DNA from: Candidatus Propionivibrio dominans
GTDB taxonomy: Bacteria; Pseudomonadota; Gammaproteobacteria; Burkholderiales; Rhodocyclaceae
Reading direction: 5' to 3'
DNA: 64,000 nucleotides
Assembly (NCBI GenBank): GCA_016709335.1
Contig: JADJNC010000019.1
Span: forward strand, 50,025-114,024
Both the position numbers and the translations under genes were made by a program. The notes under the pieces are model-generated. The model saw only the letters and a list, made by a program, of their open reading frames with translations. It was not told the origin of the DNA and searched no databases. Shown here piece after piece: positions 59,521 through 64,000 of this stretch (positions are counted from its first letter, which is position 1; the number at the start of each line of letters is the position of its first letter).

Positions 59521-60810
59521 GGGTCTGTAATAAAACAAGTTGAACAAATCATCCGGGGCGAATGCAATAATTCCACTCGCCGTGAAACTCATTACGTTCA
59601 ATCTTGATCGCTGCCAAGTCTGCATCGGAGACGCTCATGCCCTTGGGGTATTGAGCATTGTCGATTTCAGATCGAACGGCTAACCCGCTACGCGTTTTGG
59701 TGCTGGCAATCAAGTTGACGATGACCTCGTGACTGATGAGCGGCTGCCCACGCCAGTTCATGGTGATGAACGAGAATAATCTGTGTTCAATCTTGTTCCA
59801 CTTGCTGGTACCCGGCGGGAAATGGTGAACCTGGATAGCCAATCCGGTTTCTTGTGCGAATCGACTCAGTTCCAACTTCCATAGGCGGACACGGTGCCCG
59901 TTACTACCGCCGCCATCCGCCGTGATAACCAATTGCTTGGCCTGTGGGTAGCGCAGGGAACCCATACTGAACCACCAACGCCGGATGGTTTGCACGGCAA
60001 ACGCCGATGTGTCGTGATCCGTGCCAACGCTCACCCAAGCTTCGTCAGCACCGATGTCATAAACCCCATAAGGATTGGCTCGGCCGAGTTCCTTGTCGAT
60101 GAAGTCGTGAACTTTGACTTTTACCGGTTCGCCGCTGGGCCGCCACGCCTGGCCCGCGTTCTTATACGCACCAACGAGTTCCTTCTTTTTTGTATCGACT
60201 GAGATTACGGGCTGATTAGCCTTCATGGCTGCTGTAACCGAGTCGTTGATATGTTCGAATTGGGCGTTACGGTCAGGGCTTTGGTTGCCCTCAAGCACCT
60301 TGACGTTGGCTTGCAGACTGTAGTCTTGCTCCTTGAGTAGCTTGCCTACCACGACGTGACTTACGGTGTGGCCTCTGGCCTTGAGTTCGTCGGCCAAGTT
60401 GCGCAACAAATTCAAGCGCAGCGGTGACTCCGGGTCGCCTCGGGTCGTTGACAACAGGTCGGGCAGCAGGGTTGCGTCCTTGCTCTCAAGCTTCTTGCGC
60501 CCACCCCCGGATTGGCGCGCATTTGTCGCAACTACGGGCTCCGATGCCGTCGTGTCATCACACGACTGCATCGCCTTAATCTCGCCTAGTCCCACCATGA
60601 TGGTGGTGCGCGAGACGCCGGTGGCCATGGAAACAGCAGACACGCCACCGCGTCCCAGAACCTTTGCCTCGGCAGCAGCCAATAGCCGACGCTGACGTTC
60701 GTCCAGCGCATCTCGTTACCGCCCAACGCTGGCCAATTCACGAATCTTCTACCATGCATCGGAGGATATCCGATTATATGGGAATGACCAAGTTATTTAT
60801 TAACAAATCC
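59521..60810. mobile_element. ISAzo13-like insertion sequence
   Basis: The element is about 1.29 kb with one transposase gene. Proposed ends, read inward: GGGTCTGTAATAAAAC on the left and GGATTTGTTAATAAATA on the right, which agree at about 13 of 15 positions with a one-base gap. Both sides are flanked by TTA, a possible 3-bp target duplication. The right TTA is the stop codon of the enoyl-CoA hydratase gene. Confidence 0.65.
59549..60682 (-). CDS. ISAzo13 family transposase, N-terminus disrupted
   Basis: 377 residues from a TTG at 60682. The family traits are clear: GVSAVSMATGVSRTTIMVGL (helix-turn-helix), the DDE-type core around VISVDTKKKELVGAYKN, LVITADGGGSNGHR with a catalytic Asp, and HHFPPGTSKWNKIEHRLFSF with the Glu. 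Family-like codons RDALDERQRRLLAAAEA extend upstream but meet an in-frame TAA at 60716-60718, and no normal start precedes it. About 20-30 residues seem lost, so it is probably inactive or expressed poorly. Confidence 0.85.
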   Translation of the reverse strand: MAAAEAKVLGRGGVSAVSMATGVSRTTIMVGLGEIKAMQSCDDTTASEPVVATNARQSGGGRKKLESKDATLLPDLLSTTRGDPESPLRLNLLRNLADELKARGHTVSHVVVGKLLKEQDYSLQANVKVLEGNQSPDRNAQFEHINDSVTAAMKANQPVISVDTKKKELVGAYKNAGQAWRPSGEPVKVKVHDFIDKELGRANPYGVYDIGADEAWVSVGTDHDTSAFAVQTIRRWWFSMGSLRYPQAKQLVITADGGGSNGHRVRLWKLELSRFAQETGLAIQVHHFPPGTSKWNKIEHRLFSFITMNWRGQPLISHEVIVNLIASTKTRSGLAVRSEIDNAQYPKGMSVSDADLAAIKIERNEFHGEWNYCIRPG

Positions 60811-61587
60811 TTACCGATGCTGAAAAACCGGTTTGCGTTTTTCGACGAAGGCGACCATGCCTTCCTTCTGGTCTTCAAGCGAAAAGCTGGCGTGGAAAAC
60901 GCGGCGTTCGAAGAGCAGGCCTTCGCCGAGACCGCTCTCGGCGGCGCGATTGACCGACTCCTTGATCATCATCACCACCGGCAGCGAGAACGAGGCGATC
61001 GTGTCGGCGGTGGCCAGCGCGTCTTCAAGCAGCCTGTCGGCCGGGACGATGCGCGCGACGAGACCGGCGCGTTCGGCTTCTTCGGCGCCCATCAGGCGTG
61101 CCGTCAGGCATTCCGGGGCCTTGCCGCCGCGCGCGGCCGGCGGCGTCCCGCCGGCCCCCGGCAGCGTACCGATCTTGATTTCGGGCTGTCCGAACTGGGC
61201 GGTGTCGGCGGCCAGGATGAAATCGCACATCATCGCCAGCTCGCAGCCGCCACCGAGCGCGTAGCCGGCGACTGCAGCGATCACCGGTTTGCGGCAGCGG
61301 GTGATGCGCTCCCAGTTGCGCGTGATGTAGTCTCTGCGATAGGCGTCCATGTAGGAGAAATCCTTGATCGCCGTGATGTCGGCACCGGCGGCAAAAGCCT
61401 TCTCCGAGCCGGTAATGACAATGGCGCCGATCGCATCCGAGGCCTCGAAATCATCCAGTGCCTGGCGCAATTCCTCGACCAGCGCGTCGCACAGCGCATT
61501 GAGCTGCTGCGGGCGGTTGAAGGTGATCAGGCCAACCCGGCCGCGGGTTTCGGCGATGATGTACTGGTAATTGCTGGTCTCGGTCAT
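60811..61587 (-). CDS. Enoyl-CoA hydratase/crotonase
   Basis: 258 residues. Crotonase fold with the oxyanion hole AFAAGADITAIKD and the two catalytic Glu in GGGCELAMMCD and FGQPEIKIGTLPGAGGT. Just after, the usual TQRLPRAVGKAKAM stretch is replaced by TPPAARGGKAPE, about five residues shorter, with C/G-rich DNA. It looks like compensated small deletions in a key helix. The natural C-terminus FVEKRKPVFQHR is kept. It hydrates trans-2-enoyl-CoA in beta-oxidation. It lies downstream of icmF, both on the minus strand, and may act with it in branched- or short-chain acyl-CoA metabolism. Confidence 0.9.
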   Translation of the reverse strand: MTETSNYQYIIAETRGRVGLITFNRPQQLNALCDALVEELRQALDDFEASDAIGAIVITGSEKAFAAGADITAIKDFSYMDAYRRDYITRNWERITRCRKPVIAAVAGYALGGGCELAMMCDFILAADTAQFGQPEIKIGTLPGAGGTPPAARGGKAPECLTARLMGAEEAERAGLVARIVPADRLLEDALATADTIASFSLPVVMMIKESVNRAAESGLGEGLLFERRVFHASFSLEDQKEGMVAFVEKRKPVFQHR

Positions 61588-61632
61588 GGCGTCGTTCTCC
61601 TCTGGTGGTTAACCTGGATGCACCACTGTCCG

Positions 61633-61790
61633 GTCATTCCGGCGCAAGCCGGAATCCAGTGATTGTGCTGTTCGACAGTAGAGCGGGATAAGTTGTTACG
61701 TTGTTTGGAGCGCCTTTCTTCCTGGATTCCGGCTTTTGCCCCGAAGGAAATACCCTTGGGGTGCGCCGGAATGACGGCGTGTGTTGATTG
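61633..61790. repeat. Divergent REP element
   Basis: Outer arms TCATTCCGGCGCAAGCCGGA and GCGCCGGAATGACGG match the ends of the REP/MITE family, but the core (containing GGATTCCGGCTTTTGCCCCG) is different. It fills the 230-base gap between icmF and the hydratase gene. Confidence 0.75.
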
Positions 61791-61816
61791 GCTTCTGGTA
61801 GCCGGGTTTGTCCAGA

Positions 61817-64000
61817 TTACATGCTGCGCCGGTACTGCCCGCCGACGGCGTAGAGCGCGCTGGTGATCTGCCCCAGCGAACAATAACGCACGGCGTCGAT
61901 CAGCACGGCGAAGACGTTGCCGTTGTCGATCACCGTTTGCTGGAGTCTGGCCAGCCAGAGAGGCGCCTGGTCGGCGTTGCGCTGCTGAAAATCACGCAGG
62001 CGCGCAAGCTGGCTCTGCTTTTCCTCTTCGGTCGAGCGGGCCATTTCAATGTCGGCCTGGGCGTTGCCTTTGGGGTTGAGGAAGGTGTTGACGCCGATGA
62101 TCGGGTACGAGCCATCGTGCTTTTTATGCTCGTAATACATCGACTCCTCCTGGATCTTGCTGCGCTGGAAGCCGGTTTCCATGGCGCCGAGCACGCCGCC
62201 GCGCGAGCTGATGGCTTCGAATTCCTTGAGCACCGCCTCTTCGACGAGGTCGGTCAGCTCGTCGATGATGAAGGCGCCCTGATTCGGGTTTTCGTTTTTG
62301 GCCAGACCCCACTCGCGGTTGATGATGAGCTGGATGGCCATGGCGCGCCGTACCGATTCTTCGGTCGGCGTCGTGATCGCTTCGTCGTAGGCGTTGGTGT
62401 GCAGGCTGTTGCAGTTGTCGTAGATGGCGATCAGCGCCTGCAGGGTGGTGCGGATATCGTTGAAATCCATTTCCTGCGCGTGCAGCGAGCGGCCGGAGGT
62501 CTGGATGTGGTACTTGAGTTTCTGGCTGCGCTCGTTGGCGCCGTACTTGTTTTTCATCGCTACCGCCCAGATGCGCCGGGCGACGCGGCCGATCACCGAG
62601 TATTCCGGGTCCATGCCGTTGCTGAAGAAGAACGAGAGATTCGGCGAGAAATCGTCGATCTGCATGCCACGCGCCAGATAGCTTTCGACGTAGGTAAAGC
62701 CGTTGGACAGCGTAAAGGCGAGCTGGCTGATCGGGTTGGCCCCGGCTTCGGCGATGTGATAGCCGGAAATCGATACCGAGTAGAAATTCTGAACCTTGTG
62801 GTGTACAAAGAATTCCTGGATGTCCCCCATCATCTTGAGCGCGAATTCGGTCGAGAATATGCAGGTGTTCTGGCCCTGGTCTTCCTTGAGGATGTCGGCC
62901 TGCACGGTGCCGCGTATCGTTGCCAGCGTCCAGGCGCGGATTTTCTCGATTTCGTCCTCGGTCGGATCGCGGCCGTTGTCGGCATTGAATCTGGCGATCT
63001 GCTGATCAAATGCGGCATTGAAGTAGAAGGCCAGGATGACCGGCGCCGGGCCGTTGATGGTCAACGAAACCGAGGTATTCGGCGCGCACAGCTCGAAGCC
63101 GTCAAAGAGCACCTTCATGTCGTCCAGCGTGGCAATCGAGACGCCGGCGTTGCCGACCTTGCCGTAAATGTCCGGGCGCGAATCGGGGTCGCAGCCGTAG
63201 AGCGTAACCGAGTCGAAGGCCGTCGACAGGCGATGCGCCGGCATGCCCTCGGAGACCCGCTTGAAGCGGCGGTTGGTACGAAACGCGTCGCCTTCGCCGG
63301 CGAACATCCGCGTCGGGTCCTCGCCTTCGCGCTTGAAGGCAAAAACACCGGCGGTGAAGGGGAAGGAACCGGGAACGTTTTCCTTCATCAGGAACTTCAG
63401 CGTTTCGCCCTCGTCGTCGAAGCGGGGCAGGGCAACTTTGCGGATCCTGGTACCCGACAGCGATTCGGAGGTCAGCGCGGTGCGGATTTCCTTGTCGCGA
63501 ATCTTCACCACGTATTCGTCGGCGCTGTAAAGCTCGACGGTCTTCGGCCACATGTCGAGCAGCTTGCGCGCAGAGGGGGTCAGTTCGCCCTCCTTGGCGA
63601 CTATCAGTTCGTCAAAACTGCCGGCGTCTTTCTGGCAGTCTTCGAAAATCTTCCTGGAGATGCGCAGCGCCTGCCGCTCGCGCGCGATGCGCGACTGTGC
63701 GGCGGTGTGCTTATGGTAGCCGCGCACGCTTTCGGCGATCTCGGCCAGATAGCGGCTGCGCTCGGCAGGTACAATCGCCCGGCCGTGCGAGGAGGCCTTG
63801 ACCTTGACTTTCGGCAACCTGGCGGCAGCAAGTTTCAGGCCCTTGCTGTGCAGCGCCGGAGCCAGCGCCTGATACAGCGCGGTGACGCCATCGTCGTTGA
63901 AACGCGCCGCCATGGTGCCGAAGACGGGCATTTCATCGCTCGCGGTAGTAAACAGCTCGCGGTTGCGCTGGTACTGCTTGCGCACGTCGCAGCGCATCGT
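61817..64000 (-). CDS. icmF: Fused isobutyryl-CoA mutase IcmF, C-terminal part
   Basis: The last 727 or so residues of a minus-strand gene that begins beyond the window. They contain the linker and the mutase substrate domain: [70 protein letters not shown] and [19 protein letters not shown]. The Gln in GQNTCIF stands where methylmalonyl-CoA mutase has an Arg, pointing to isobutyryl/n-butyryl-CoA as substrate. The B12-binding and MeaI-type GTPase domains should be upstream, outside the window. The enzyme interconverts isobutyryl-CoA and n-butyryl-CoA with adenosylcobalamin. The C-terminus GGQYRRSM is natural. Confidence 0.92.
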   Translation of the reverse strand, partial: TMRCDVRKQYQRNRELFTTASDEMPVFGTMAARFNDDGVTALYQALAPALHSKGLKLAAARLPKVKVKASSHGRAIVPAERSRYLAEIAESVRGYHKHTAAQSRIARERQALRISRKIFEDCQKDAGSFDELIVAKEGELTPSARKLLDMWPKTVELYSADEYVVKIRDKEIRTALTSESLSGTRIRKVALPRFDDEGETLKFLMKENVPGSFPFTAGVFAFKREGEDPTRMFAGEGDAFRTNRRFKRVSEGMPAHRLSTAFDSVTLYGCDPDSRPDIYGKVGNAGVSIATLDDMKVLFDGFELCAPNTSVSLTINGPAPVILAFYFNAAFDQQIARFNADNGRDPTEDEIEKIRAWTLATIRGTVQADILKEDQGQNTCIFSTEFALKMMGDIQEFFVHHKVQNFYSVSISGYHIAEAGANPISQLAFTLSNGFTYVESYLARGMQIDDFSPNLSFFFSNGMDPEYSVIGRVARRIWAVAMKNKYGANERSQKLKYHIQTSGRSLHAQEMDFNDIRTTLQALIAIYDNCNSLHTNAYDEAITTPTEESVRRAMAIQLIINREWGLAKNENPNQGAFIIDELTDLVEEAVLKEFEAISSRGGVLGAMETGFQRSKIQEESMYYEHKKHDGSYPIIGVNTFLNPKGNAQADIEMARSTEEEKQSQLARLRDFQQRNADQAPLWLARLQQTVIDNGNVFAVLIDAVRYCSLGQITSALYAVGGQYRRSM

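Overview
The window is chromosomal DNA of a high-GC Gram-negative bacterium. Gene content and protein style fit a betaproteobacterium close to Rhodocyclales (Accumulibacter, Propionivibrio or Dechloromonas type). The pointers are BamD, LplT, LrgAB, a dapC-dapD-pilU-dapE-prmB cluster, IcmF, a GlgX-type glycogen enzyme and abundant REP-like palindromes. The lineage is inferred from gene content; no rRNA or tRNA gene lies in the window.

Layout. 1-6.4 kb: a truncated REC-GGDEF diguanylate cyclase, a large DUF748/AsmA-like envelope protein, rmuC and a DUF3293 gene. 6.5-13.3 kb: a Ser/Thr kinase-HDOD-GAF signalling protein, a glutathione transferase bracketed by a duplication of both neighbouring gene ends, then bamD divergent from rluD-pgeF and a hotdog thioesterase. 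13.6-30.4 kb: a copper/silver resistance locus made of cusF-cusC-cusB-cusA on the minus strand, a cupredoxin with a decayed CusF-like gene, and cusRS on the plus strand. The two halves carry nearly identical 16-bp copper boxes. Between them lie a HigBA toxin-antitoxin pair, a broken copy of the cupredoxin end, a frameshifted Nudix gene, a 1.2-kb block of extreme G/C homopolymers that looks like a sequencing artefact, and an arylsulfatase.

30.6-43.3 kb: tsaB-rimI-udg, lemA with two TPM-domain genes, lplT, alr, an acyl-CoA ligase, radA and a frameshifted FtsX-type permease. 43.4-49.7 kb: lysine/DAP biosynthesis genes with pilU inside, plus a divergent DMT transporter. 49.9-53.3 kb: a frameshifted BT1/MFS transporter, a low-GC orphan gene and lrgAB with lrgB frameshifted. 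54.1-58.1 kb: one 1314-residue GlgX-TreZ fusion whose GlgX half keeps its catalytic triad while its TreZ half has lost key residues. 58.2-64 kb: a YkgJ-like cysteine-cluster protein, a BrnTA module, an ISAzo13-like insertion touching the stop codon of an enoyl-CoA hydratase gene, and the C-terminal two thirds of the fused isobutyryl-CoA mutase IcmF.

At least seven genes have single-base frameshifts, often in short homopolymers. That means either real decay or uncorrected indels in the assembly; raw reads would decide. I found no CRISPR array, prophage or clear defence island. The strongest candidates for something new are the GlgX-pseudo-TreZ fusion, the kinase-HDOD-GAF protein, the in-frame palindrome inside CusA and the duplication around the glutathione transferase gene.
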